Position numbers and translations under genes: made by a program | Notes under the pieces: model-generated | What the model saw: only the letters and a program-made list of their open reading frames with translations | Databases searched by the model: none | Told to the model about the DNA's origin: nothing | From: Circinella minor | Lineage: Eukaryota; Mucoromycota; Mucoromycetes; Mucorales; Lichtheimiaceae | Direction of reading: 5' to 3' | DNA: 64,000 nt | Assembly: GCA_016758965.1 (NCBI GenBank) | Contig: JAEPRB010000090.1 | Location: 1-64,000, forward strand | Shown here: positions 46,589 to 58,829 of the stretch, piece by piece | Position numbering within the stretch: the stretch's first letter is position 1 | Layout of the letters: every line of letters starts with the position of its first letter

Positions 46589-48772
46589 TTACTTCATGAT
46601 ATTTTTGTTATTACGCTTAAGCTTTTCAGTTTCTTGATGTAATTCAGATACTTTGGCAGCTAACGAAACCAAGGTATTACTTTGTGATTTAAGAATGGCA
46701 GGGATTTGATCAGGTGAAGTTCCATCTGCTTGTCCTTCCATCATGGTTTGAATACGCTCATCAATTTGATTAATAGATGAACGATATTGTTTTACTCGAT
46801 CATCTAAACTCTTTGCCAAATCATTGAAATAACGTTGATGAATCGTTGTACCCGTCATGGATCTTCCTTGTGCTCCCTTATTATCAAAGAAGAGTTGTCC
46901 AACCATAGCATTCTTTAATTGATAATCAACAGCAGACGTCAATGATTCGATATCTTTCATAGATGCTTGATGAAGATCTTTTTGTAATCGAAGTTCCTAA
47001 TATATTTTATGTTTTTTGTTTGTTTAGTATAAGCTATCCGAATAATTTTAATAATGATATATATTACCTTGGAACAATTATCAGCATAATTTTCAATTTC
47101 AGAAATCAATTCACCATTATAGGCTGATTGTCGAGTTCCGATGGCTTTGGAAATATCCATTTGTTGATTAATAAATTGATATAATACATTCAATTCATTT
47201 TGTGCTGTTGATGGTAATTCACGATAGCGTGTTCGTTTTTCAATACTGTCTGGATTGGTAATATTAGATTCAATAATTGTTTGTTCAGCATTGGTCGGTT
47301 TTGGAGGACCACTATTGAATTTGTCGCAAGAAGAGTGTCAAAAAAATGTTAGTTACTATTCTTTGTGTGTTCTTCTTCCTTATATACACACAGTTCCCAA
47401 TATATATAACTTACAAAACATCATTTGGTTTGGATTGTGATTTTGAAGTCGGTGTTGTAGATGGTGAGCTGGGTATCTCGATAGGTTTCGATTGCAATGG
47501 CTTAAATGGACTGATTGTTTCTGGTTTATCTGAAGTACTCTTTCCTTTGTCACCTGTTGATGGTGATGGTGATGATGACAACTTTGAATCTTTAAAACTG
47601 ACATGTTTGTCATTTGTACCATGATTTTCCTTATTTTGAATTTCAGATAAAGCAGCCTTTTTACCGGGTGCTGGACTTGAAGAAGGTGTCATACCGGCAT
47701 TATCTACACTTCGCTTTCGAGCAGGAATGGCCCCGCTAAGACCACTTACAAGAGTACCACTTGTTGCTGCTGATCCTGCTGATGTTGTAGTGGCATTACC
47801 AAGCGTGCTGCTAGTTTTGGAAGTATTTCCTTGATTTTCTTCTGCGATCCAGCTTTGTGATAATGGGGATTTACCATGAACAAGTTTTTGCCGACTTGAT
47901 TCAATTGCATTAATTTGATCTGAACTTTTACGTTTTTTGCTAGATTCTTGTGAAGCTGGTGCGGTTGTCGATGATGAACCATCCTGACTTGTTTCTCTAG
48001 GGGTAGGGTCACCAAAGGTGAATGCTGTTCCTGGTGTAGTTGGAATTCCCGTAGAAGTAGTGGGAGTAGTAGTAGTAGTAGTAGTACCAGAAGGTGTTGA
48101 TGTAGAAGGAGTGGAAGCTGCTTTAGAAGTCGCGGAACCTTTAAAATCAATTCCACCAAATGGACTAGGACCTGGGGTAGTCTCTCCATCAGTTGATTTT
48201 TCTATATATACATATCATATGATAATATTAGTTATAAAACGTGAAAAATAATGTATATAATATATATATTTAATTTATATGTTTAATACGCGTTCTCAAA
48301 AATATTATCCTTACCTGTTGTGGTGGAAGCAGGAAATTTAAAAAGTGAAGAACCCTTATTCATTGAAGACGAATCTGCTGTTGCACCAGTAGTAGTTGTA
48401 GAACCACCAAATGAAAATGTTGTTACTGGTTTAGTTGTACTTGTTGCTGATGAAGTATCAGAACCTGATGAAGAAACAGAAGGTGAGGTTTCTAAAGTTT
48501 TTTTCTCTATATAATTTCATCGATATTTGTTCAATTAATTATTTCACTTCACTTAATATCAATTTGTAGTCTACATATGTATATACATACCTTGTGACTG
48601 ACCAAATGCAAATGAAAATGGTTTGCTTGAAGATGACGATTGTGCTGATGGGGCCGATGTACCAAACGTAAAGGAAGATTTAGTAGTTGTTGTCGTCTCT
48701 GCAGGTTGATCTGGTTAATAAAAAATATGTTTAGATAAAAGAAAAAAATATGCATATAAAATCAAAATCCCG

Positions 48773-48817
<45 letters not shown>

Positions 48818-51428
48818 CCTTTCTTTTCATTCGAAGATGGTGTAGTTGTCAATGTACTTTTACCAAAGCTTAAAGTTGGTGTAGAAGTAGGTGCAGTGGC
48901 CTTTTGACCTTCGGATTTTTCTTCTATCATTTCAAATATACAAAAAAAAAAAATGTTAACGAATAATTAACAATGGCAAAAAAGAAAAATAGAAAAAAAA
49001 AGTTATAAATTACCTGAAGTTTTTGGAAAAACAAAAGGTGAAGCTCCTTTTGTTGGCGAATCATTGGATGAAGGAATCGAAAAATCAGGTGTCAATTGAG
49101 AAATAGCAGCCGAAGGTTGGGTTTCTTCGGCAGAACTAGAAGATCCTGACAGAGTACCTTTATCGCCTGTAAACCAGTTTTCAGCCGATTTTTCCTTTGA
49201 TGGAGTAGTATCCAAACCTTTTTCAGTTTTGTCAGTGTTTGGCTCTTCTTTATTATCATCATTATCCTTATTACTACTACTACCAGTGACATTTTTTGTC
49301 AAAGAAGTAGAAATATCCTTCTTTTCTAAAGTTTTTCTTAAAGTACCTTTGTCACTATCTTCTGATAATGGTACTTGTTTTGTCGTTGTGGTACTAGTAG
49401 AAAAGCCAAAAGCGCTTGTAGGTTTTTCTTCTGTTTCTTTATCTATGTAGAAAAAAAAACCCACCCATCAAGTTAAAATTAAAATTTTCTCCATGAAAAT
49501 ATCCATTCTATTGAATGATAGCTGTACCTTTTGGTTTAGTTTGTGGAGCACTGAATGAAAATCCTGCTGGTTTAGCAGAAGTGCCTGAAGCATTTGTTGT
49601 TGGGAAAGTGAATGGTGAAGGTTTTTGTGTAGATGTAGTTTTATCTAATTTTGGTAATACACAAATCAAACATGAATAAATAAATAAATCATGCAATTTT
49701 CTTATCGGTGTATAAAAGAAAAACAGATATCTTACCATCTTTGTCTGTTGATTCTTGTTCTTTTGTAGTCGTAGAAGACGTTTCACCACTAGCTGGAACT
49801 ACTGATGGAGTCTTTGTACCAAATCCAAATGAAGGTGGTGGTTTATTTGTAGAATCGGTTGTAGTAGCGGTAGTAGTGGGTTGTTGAGTGGTTCCAAATG
49901 AAAACGAAGAAGTTGTTGAGCCAGTTTTAGTTTCTGGAATTGTCATTGACTTTCCAAATGAAAATGTGGGTGTAGTACCAGTACTTCCAGTAGCAGCAGG
50001 TGTACCAAAACCAAACGCAGATTTAGGCGTGGTCGTAGGTGGAGGCACGTGTGCAGCTGTTGTAGACGCAGTACCGAAAGAAAATGTTGATTTTGGTGTT
50101 GTTGCAGCAGTAGCAGCAGTAGATGTACTCGTTGAAGCTGTTGAAGTAGTTGTTGTGATATCTTCATATGTAAAAAAAATGCAATTCACGCATTAATACT
50201 TGATTACTTGTACATTATATTATGCACATAAATATGATACAAGAAATGAGTAAATAAACACAACACATACCTTTATTAGCAGTTGATGATGTACCAAAAC
50301 TAAATGTAGGTTTAGGTGTAGTTGTTGTCGTCGTAGATGGAGTTGTTGAAAATCCACCACCACTTCCGAAAGTAAATCCACCAGTGGCAGGTTTTGGTGC
50401 TGCAGGCGTTTCATCTATATCATATTATTTTATATAAAATAATATTAATATTCACAGTTAATAAATATTAATTATGGATACACATGTACTCATTCTCTTC
50501 CTCCTTCACTCATGAAACGATAAATATAGAAAAAATCCTCCGGACACAAAAACTCTTCTACATTACCTTTATCCATAGACTCATCTTCCATAGTGTTAGT
50601 TTGTGTTGCTGGTGTAGCTGCTGCTCCAAAGGCAGATTTCGTGGATTGCTGTGCACCAAAAACTCCACCAAATGTACCTTGTGAAGTTGTAGAAGTAGTA
50701 GCATTAGGTGGAGCAGAAGAAGCACCAAAACCTCCAAATGGCGATTGTTGTTGAGGTTGTTGAGGTGTCATTGAACCAAAAGTAAAACCAGATTGTTGTG
50801 TTCCAGATGTGGTAGGAGGATTAGTGGCGTTTGAAACAGTAGGTGCTGCAGATCCACCAAATCCAAATGCAACTGGTTGCTGTTGATTATTATTGGTTGT
50901 AGTGGTAGAACCTGATCCAAACGTGAATGAGCCACCTCCACCAAAACTAGGAGCACTTGTTGTTGTACCTGGAGACGAAGGGTTGGATTGTGGAAGGGCA
51001 TTTTGTTGTTGTTGTTGTTGTGACATGTTATATGGAAAAGAACCAGCAGTGGAAAAAGAACGTCCTAAGGTCGGCGTTGTTGGTTGCTGCTGCTGAGGTT
51101 GTTGTGCCGCAAACGGAGAGGGAGGTGTATTAGAATTCGCGCCAAAGGCTGTAGGTTGTTGTTGCTGCTGATTGGTGTTGTTATTACCACCAAAAGTAAA
51201 GCCTGCCATTGCATTTGTATGGGATGGATCTTCAGATGCAGTTCGTTGCAAACGTCGTCGAGGTTGTGCGATTTTACGACCTGCTAGATTGGCCGGATTC
51301 ATGCCTTGATTCTGATCGCTATTAATATATAATATTAAAAAAAATTATTAATATTATTATTATTATGAACACAATTATTAACACCAATTTGTTGTTACTA
51401 TAGAAATGAATATTGTCTTATACCTCAT
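46589..51428 (-). CDS. NUP49: FG-repeat nucleoporin of the Nup49/Nup58 type
   Basis: Twelve exons on the minus strand: 51428-51424, 51318-50567, 50414-50271, 50161-49736, 49644-49528, 49442-49014, 48923-48819, 48710-48591, 48506-48315, 48201-47415, 47311-47068 and 46996-46589; 1242 residues, all phases match. Residues 1 to about 770 have scattered FG repeats (FTFG, FSFG, FGFG) in S/T/Q/N-rich sequence, the permeability mesh of the nuclear pore. A linker follows with basic patches (SSKKRKSSDQ, PARKRSVDNAG). The last 220 residues are coiled coil: QNELNVLYQFINQQMDISKA, QRYFNDLAKSLDDRVKQYRS and AAKVSELHQETEKLKR. The pattern YFxxLxxxxxxRxxxYRxxI fits the Nup58/Nup49 partner of the central-channel Nup62 complex. 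It is much longer than yeast Nup49 (472) or human Nup58 (about 600). Exon 1 has only five coding bases. Exons 3-9 are all phase 1-1. Confidence 0.85.
48771..48817. repeat. (CT)n(AT)n microsatellite at a nucleoporin splice donor
   Basis: About 15 CT units run straight into about 8 AT units whose edge forms the donor of exon 7 (GTATATAT on the minus strand). Length changes here would leave the GT itself intact. Confidence 0.85.
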
Positions 51429-52186
51429 TTATTCGTATATTATTATTATTATTACTATTATTGTTATATATATATATATACTAGTCAACGGTTTTCCAAA
51501 AATATAAGTTTTTGCAAGCAATGGTTCGCTAGTTGGTATTATGTGTGCAAAAAAAAAAAAAATCGTACGCTCTTACTTTTTGCGGAAAAGGAACGGAAAA
51601 CGCAATGTGACTGCTATTATAGTTCGATGCTTGCAGTTGTATGTTACTATTACGTTTTTGAGTAATACCTGGAAAGTGCGATATGGTTTGTTATTATTTA
51701 TATAGTAATAATAGATTTCTCAAATAACGAATGCCTTTCAAAATCATAGGAGGCTTTCATTAAATCAAACTAGAGAAAGTTATAAAGATGACCAAAAATT
51801 TGATTTGAAACTTTTTTTTAATTGTTCTGCATAATTGCTGTTTACTCTTTAACATAAATAAGATACTTTTGGCTGCCATGGGATACGTTTCATATATTTC
51901 TCACTTTTTATTTTTATTTTTAATATGTCAATAACACCGCATCAACCAGTTTCATAAAGGTTTTTCAGATCCTCAAACTTCTCATCATTTAAGTATCCCA
52001 CAAAAAAACTGGTCGTCTTTTTTTTTTGTGGGACACTTTGATCTCCGCACAAGAAAAATCTGGATTAAAAAAAATAAAAAACTTCATTGATATCTTACAG
52101 TCATTTTCTCCCTCTCTCTCTCTCTTTCATCCTCCAACCCTAACCTTTTCACCTTATTGTAAAACCTAAACATACTTCTTTTTGAC
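51429..52186. promoter_or_regulatory. Divergent spacer, nucleoporin and MCT transporter
   Basis: 758 bp between opposite start codons. Contains ATT and AT microsatellites (51,350-51,480), and on the transporter side a CT tract (CTCCCTCTCTCTCTCTCTTT, about 52,108) typical of fungal leaders. No TATA box seen. Confidence 0.5.
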
Positions 52187-54287
52187 ATGTCAATAAAAGA
52201 AGGCGAGAAAGTTGAGATTCGACCAGAATCGATTACAGAGGCACCAGGCTCAATACAAAAAGGAGATGTTGATTTAAAGAATAATATCGAAGTATTGACA
52301 CCTCCAGATGGTGGTAGGGGCTGGTTTGTGATTCTCGGTTCATTTTTGGTAAGCTTTTATAAGAAAAATAAAACAATACTGTAAGTTTCAGTAAAAGTTG
52401 ATTAATAATGAATTGTTTATTTTCTTTTTCAGGGTTTATTTGCAATGTAAGGAACAACAAAAAGATAATTACAAATCTAAGATATAAAAAAAAAATAATC
52501 CATCCCCTTCTACACACCTAATCAAAAATCTGTCCAAAACGGATGACTCACACTCTTTTTTTTTTTTTTAAAAACGATTCTACAGTTTTGGATACAATTA
52601 TAGGTAAGACGGAATTTCGTATCCCGGATTATCAAAAAAGCCGATCCAAAAAAGGAAAAAAGTACAATAATGGAGTAAAAAAGAAAAAGAAGACTGACCT
52701 ATTTTATATGTAACAGTTGGGGTGTTTTTCTTCGACAGTATAAGCAAATCTATCCAGGTCAAATGGCACAATTATCATGGATCGGATCTATATGTGTTGC
52801 ATTATTTTTTATTCTCGGCCCCATCAATCAACTTGTTATTCGAACCATGGGGTATAGATATATGCTAATAACCGGTACTATACTATGTACTGCTGCATTA
52901 ATTCTTGCTAGTTTTGCTAAAGAGGTAAATACAGATATATATACAAAAGGTAGAAAGTAGGGGAAATTACGTATTAATTTATTTATCATAGGTATGGCAT
53001 TTATTCCTTACCCAAGGTCTATTATTTGGTGTGGGGGCATCTTTTGTTTGGTTCCCCTGTATTGGAGCGCCGCAACAGTGGTTCAATCATCATCGAGGTC
53101 TTGCTGTTGGCTTGGCCATGTCTGGATCTGGTATTGGTGGTTTAGTAGTTTCTAATATTTGTCAAGCTGCAATCGAAAACATTGGATATCGTTGGGCATT
53201 ACGGTAGAGATTAAAAAAGAAAGAAAAGAAAGAGGATATATAGGATTCTCGGGATATATATATTTGTACTGTTAATGGAGAATCTAATGATCTGATACTT
53301 ACGTTTTTTATAGTATTGTTGGTATCATGTGCTTTGCACTTATTGGCTCAGCGACTTTGCTGGTTAGACCTTTTGGTACTATTCAACAAACAGGCGGAAG
53401 TGCAAAAGGTGTTATTAGTTGGTATTTGTTCAAAAATCCTCGTTTTACCATTTTGTTTATCCATGGTCTTATCACTACTTTTGGATATATGGTAAGTTTC
53501 TGGGATTAGTATAGAGTGTTATATAGTGATATATTCATGGTTTGTAAGCTAATTTTTTTGCATGAAAAACCAATACAATTTGATTTTTTTAGACTCCATT
53601 TTTCTTGCTTCCATGTAATTTTTTCTTTCTTTACTGCTTACCTAATAAATGGTACAGAGAAATAGTATAATATATCTAATGTTTTTTTTATATAATATTT
53701 AGCTCACGCTGAAGCATTAAACTTGGACCCTTGGGTTGGTACAAATCTTTCTGCCATCATGTCTGCTGTTAACGCCGGTGCACGTATTTGTACTGGTTAT
53801 ATGGGTGACAAATTCGGTCGATTTAACAGTTTGTTCATATGTACTTTTCTTGCTGGTGTTTGTTGTTTAGCCATTTGGGTCAATGCTACCAATGAAGCTA
53901 CTATCTGGGTATTCTCGGTCTTATACGGGTAAGTATAGTTAAACAAAAAAAATTGATTTAGTCAATTATTAACTAAACAAACTAACTGCTAAATTCTTTT
54001 GGAATTACTACAGTTTCTTTGGTGGTGGATACATTGCTCTTTTCCCAACAGTACAACCTCAAGTGGTTGGACTTGAAAACATTGCTCCTGCTGTAGGATT
54101 ATTATATTTTACGAATTTATTTGGCTACATGTTTGGTACACCTATTGCGTCAGCTATTATTAACAGATTCACACCACCTGATTATAAATATGCTGCAGTA
54201 TGGGCTGGTTGCATGGTTATTGGTGGTGCTCTATTTGCTGGTTGGTTACGTGTTACTCAAGCTGGATTTAAGCTTGTACGTGTTTAA
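52187..54287 (+). CDS. Monocarboxylate-transporter-type MFS permease
   Basis: Exons are 52187-52348, 52433-52446, 52586-52603, 52717-52924, 52992-53203, 53314-53491, 53593-53614, 53703-53928 and 54014-54287, giving 437 residues. The hydrophilic N-terminus leads into PPDGGRGWFVILGSF, the DGGxGW signature at the first membrane helix of the MCT (SLC16) family. Hydrophobic segments fit 12 helices, with GYMGDKFGR in the loop between helices 8 and 9 as in the MFS. MCT proteins move monocarboxylates (lactate, pyruvate) with protons, though fungal members include carriers for riboflavin and unknown substrates, so the cargo is open. Three micro-exons of 14, 18 and 22 bases interrupt membrane segments; all keep the frame. 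The last residues KLVRV have no ER signal, so plasma membrane is likely. Confidence 0.9.
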
Positions 54288-55861
54288 AATAGCATCCATC
54301 ATCATTATCATTCATGTTATATACATATTATCATACATATAATATAGAGATGTCCCCTTCCTTTTTCTTCGCTCTTTATTTACTTGACCCTCTTCTACCC
54401 TAAAAGTTTTTATTTATATTCACAACTTTTTTTTTTATATTTTATTTATTACATAATTCTGTTACATATTCCTACAATCATCCTCTTATATACATTATTT
54501 TTATTTATTTATATATTAATTCTACACATTTGTTATTTATTATTACATCTGTATACGAAAAACAAAGTACCCGGTTTATTTTTTTTATTTTTATTGTATA
54601 CAAAGAGAACCCGGTTTTCATTTTTACTAATAGAATCTTAATAGACTGTACACCTGTACAATATAAACTTGATAGATATCATGACCTGTTATAATTGTAT
54701 CGAAAAAACTGTTCTTTTGAAGCTGTAGAAAAGAGAACAAGCAATTTTTAATCGAATGTTTTTTCTAATACTAGATTATAAGATAACACAGATAACAATA
54801 TGAAATATCAACATCACAGTAGATGATTATATTATTAACGAGACGTAGTCGCCTCCGCACCTACAGTATTGAGCCCCTTCGCTTCGCTTCATGTCAACAC
54901 TTCTGGCGCTCCGGCTCGGCGTCTCGTTGGGGGCAAAGCCCCCAAACCCCTTTTACGTAAATAAAATATAAAATATTTAAAAATGAATATTTGTTTGTGA
55001 TTCTAAAATTGATTTAGCCTAAAAAAAAGCAAATTCCTGCAAAATCACCATCAGTAAAATTTAGCTTCTAAATTATATGGCAAAAATAATAACATAGAGG
55101 ATGGGTTCCATTACAAAGGCCTTTGTGAGAGTTTATATTACATAACAGCATAGTACGTTGATGTAATTTTAGCAAAAGTATATGTGGTACGTAGATAGCT
55201 GGAAAGATGAACTGTATGGAGGATTATTTGGGGCAAATCCAAATAATACGTACTTGTGTTCTCTCCAGAAAAGTGCTCAAGTGCTGCATCATTGGAACTT
55301 AAAAAAAAAGGTCGTACTTCCAAAAAAGGAAGGTGATTTCATTAATAATTTTTTGGGAGTCTACTATTATATATAAGATAAGATAGATAGATATATATAA
55401 GATGACATTGATTCCTGAAAGAGAAATCAATTCATGGACGGAACATCTATGTACAAGGATAACACTAAAGCTTTCGACGATACGATTTAAAAGAGTACCT
55501 AAAAAAACAAATTAATGATTTTTCTCGCCTTCATTTTTATATTCTAGTGATACTAATATAAAGTTCTATCAACGCTATACATGTGGAGCATTGATACGAA
55601 TATTAAACTTCTATGCATTCCTTTATTCATGTTCTTATATTGCTATGATAACCATAGTAGCGAAAAATAAAAATAAAAACGACCAATTATTGATTATAAA
55701 TTTTCTATATTCTTAACTAAAACATCAACAGCTGCAAAGATCACGCAAATGCGTAAGATATTAATTTGACGCGAAAAAAAGAAAATAATTCAGAATTTAA
55801 AAATCTTCGTGTTTCGAAGTCCTGCATACTTTCTTTCTCTCTCTCGCTTTTTTTTTTAAGA
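54288..55861. other. Intergenic with a GC-rich hairpin cluster
   Basis: About 1.6 kb. The 3' end of the transporter lies at the left, the UBE2T-like promoter at the right (CTTTCTCTCTCT just before 55,850). A GC-rich palindromic cluster lies at 54,837-54,948. No gene seen; open frames at 55138 and 55182 are chance. Confidence 0.5.
54837..54948. repeat. GC-rich double hairpin cluster
   Basis: In strongly AT-rich DNA, AACGAGACG (54837-54845) is mirrored by CGTCTCGTT (54920-54928). This is followed directly by the hairpin TTGGGGGC-AAA-GCCCCCAA. In between are CTTCGCTTCGCTTC and GGCGCTCCGGCTCGGCG. The look is that of mobile GC clusters known from fungal mitochondrial genomes; it could be a nuclear copy of such DNA or an independent nuclear repeat. 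Confidence 0.7.
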
Positions 55862-58033
55862 ATGAGTTCACAGGTTCAGGCATTACGATTAACAAAAGAA
55901 TTAAGTCAGTATTTTATATTCTTACCTTCTTTTATATATATATATATCTATTTAATAGTTGTTGGCAAGAACAAGAGCTTTAAAAACCATTAATTAACAT
56001 GATTCTTATTTTATTTTATTTTATTTTTTAAAAAAAAAACGTAAAATAAACCAGTGAGTATGGAACGAGATCCACCACCTGGAATTATTTGTCACCCAGT
56101 TGACGATGCAGACATGACACACCTTGAAGCTTGTACGGTTTTCATTTATTTTTATCTAAAAAAAAAAAAGATGAATGGAGGATGGGACTTACATCAATTT
56201 TAAAAAAAATCATTATTTTGTTTCAATCACTATCATATACTAATTTTTTTTTTGTTCTTTTTTTGTATTAAGATATTAAGGGACCACCTGATTCACCTTA
56301 TGAAAAAGGCACTTTTCGACTGGATATACACATTCCTTCAGAATATCCTTTTTCTCCACCTACGATCAGATTTAAAACAATGATATATCATCCAAATGTA
56401 GATGATAGTGGAACCATTTGTTTGAATATCTTAAAAAAAAGTGAAAATGATGGTTGGAAACCTTCTTTGAATATTGAAGCTTCTTTAAAGTCTATTCAAG
56501 TATTAATGGGTGAACCAAATCCTAATGATCCCCTTGATCCTGAAATAGTAAGTTTTTTATGTTTATTCTTTATTTTTATTTTGTTTATTAATACATAAAT
56601 TAAATTATGTATAAATAGGCAAAAGAATTTCAATTTGATAATGCTTTGTTTATTAGAAAAGCGAAAGAATTTGCTCAAAAATATGCTACAGGAGATCAAA
56701 CTCATATTGATACAGTAAGTTCCTTTTTTTTTCTCTTATCGTATATATACATATATACAATATGAATAAATAATTAAATTTTTATATATTATATTATTTG
56801 CTGCGGATATAGGTAGTTCGAAATCCAACAACACGAGAAAAAGATGATAGCACAAATCAATCTCAACATGATATTCCAACAACAGAAAAAGTAAATCGAT
56901 CCTCTGAACGAAAATCAAAACTTTCTCTTTCAACTAAAAAAAGAAAAGTAAGGACATCGTCATCATCAAGCAATGATCATAATACGACAACACTCGACTC
57001 GAAAACTGATAACACCACATCTACCATCACCACAGTAAATATACAAACCAATACTCAAACATCCGATCGGACACTTCTATCATTATCAATGTCACAGCAC
57101 CCACCAGATGAAATTCAATCAAATGGATCACATGTACAATCATCCACACCAAGTTCTTCAAACTCGTCACAAAAAATGGACACTGAAAAATTTATTACAA
57201 ATGTTGATGATGATAACGACGACGTTGATAAGGATCAAGCATTAGTCATTATAAATGACGAAAAAATGGATAATGATGATAACAGTAATCAATGGGTAAT
57301 GAATGATAAGAAAGAAATGTATATTTATGACGGAGAAGAAGTTATTGCTCTCAATGAATCTAATGATTCACAAGTGTTGGAGTCTTTACACTCGTCGTTA
57401 CCACAATCACAAAGAAATAAAGAACAATCTTTGCCATCACCATCCAATAATATTAAATATTCAGCTATTAGTAAAGGGGATACAAGAACGGAACAATATA
57501 GTAATATAAAGTCGCAAACCGATGTGGAAATTGAATACCCTTCTTATTCACAACAAAAACCGTTATTATCATTATCATCATCATCGCTTAGCGAAGAAAA
57601 GGATAAGGGAGCGGATCCTACAATATCAAAAATTATAGTTGACGAAGAAAATGGTATTGCTATTCAAGATATAGGTGATGTCATGGAAAAAGAAACGGAT
57701 CAACACGATTATCCAGAATCTAAGCCTTCTCCAAATAAGGATTTGGATGGATTTATGATCGCTAATGCTATTACTGCGCGAAAACCATTACAAGATTCAC
57801 AGTCATCACGAAGCGTACTTGATAACGATCCATTGCCACCACGGGATAAGGGAAAGGGAAAAGCCATTTGCAAATCACCATCACCATCATCGTATAATTC
57901 ATCATCATTTGGTGAACACTATCATCAAATATTTAGTGCAACGGACGATGAAAATTACATGCCAAAGAAACGAACAATTAGTGCAAGCATGAGAAACAAG
58001 CTTAGTCTTAGTAGAAGCAAACGCCAAAAATAA
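55862..58033 (+). CDS. UBE2T: UBE2T-like ubiquitin-conjugating enzyme with long C-terminal tail
   Basis: Exons are 55862-55904, 56055-56132, 56273-56547, 56619-56714 and 56813-58033, giving 570 residues. The E2 (UBC) fold covers residues 1 to about 160: RDPPPGIICHP, SPYEKGTFRL, the HPN motif in IYHPNVDDSGTICLNIL with active-site Cys90, and VLMGEPNPNDPLDPEI. Pattern and spacing match UBE2T, the E2 that monoubiquitinates FANCD2/FANCI in Fanconi anaemia DNA-crosslink repair, better than UBE2C or UBE2D; that is inference. Human UBE2T has 197 residues; here about 410 more follow, Ser/Asp/Asn-rich and disordered, with an SV40-type nuclear signal (STKKRKVRTSS, about residue 205) and a basic end (PKKRTISASMRNKLSLSRSK). 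The first donor is GTCAGT, not typical but in frame. Tandem with the isomerase gene. Confidence 0.88.
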
Positions 58034-58829
58034 TCAAATAATTCCTTCTTTACATAATTATATTTTCTTTATTATACTGTTACATTTTTTCCATGCACAC
58101 ATACACATACACATACATACACAAAAAACACATCCATACATAAATACTTGTACTCAACACATCCTCTAAAAAAGGATATATTTTGTAAATTTACTTCCTT
58201 TAATTGTTAATATTTAAATAATTTAGTAATTATTATATAAATAAACTGCATATAAATTATTATAATCATAAAATTGATTACTATAATTTTCATCAACATG
58301 TATCATAAGTTTTACTGCAGTCAAATCTATAAGTAGTAATAGCAACCAAGGTTGTATTATCAAATTTAACTTTCGGCTATACTTTGTGGCGAACCTAGAA
58401 AGTCCGGAAATAATTTAGGATAAAAAAAAAAAAGAGGAATAAGATTATACTTTTTACTAATTAAAAAAGAGCATATGCTTAACATCTTGAGAGAAAAAAC
58501 TACTATCGAATAACCTTTTTTTTCCTATAATGATCATAAGAGATCTATAGTTCTTTTTTATGACTTTCATGATTTTCCAAGTAGTTATTAATAATATCTT
58601 GAAAAACTCCTATAAAAAAAAGATTCCCATTGTCAAAAGCCTGACTAATCCAATATACGCACGGTCTATAAACATAAAGTCACAGCCGAATCATGTCAAA
58701 TGCATTACTATAATCAACTTTTGTTTCCCCAGATACATCACATAACTCTATATAAACTTATATTATTCATATTATTTTTTTTCTTTCTCATCCTTTCTCT
58801 CTTATTCTTTTTCTCTCTAAAGCGTAATA
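58034..58829. other. Spacer between UBE2T-like and isomerase genes
   Basis: 3' region of the E2 gene with CA-rich repeats (ACACATACACATACATACAC near 58,100), then the isomerase promoter with a CT-rich leader (CTTTCTCATCCTTTCTCTC near 58,790). No gene seen. Confidence 0.5.

Noticed and set aside
47380..51302. Many open frames overlapping the nucleoporin exons on both strands
   Set aside because: All are frame shadows of Thr/Gln/Gly repeat codons; the 12-exon model explains the region.
52130..52145. ACCCTAACC resembles telomeric repeat
   Set aside because: A single unit only; no array.
57303..57992. Extra open frames within the tail of the UBE2T-like gene
   Set aside because: They overlap the real exon 5 in other frames and have shadow composition.
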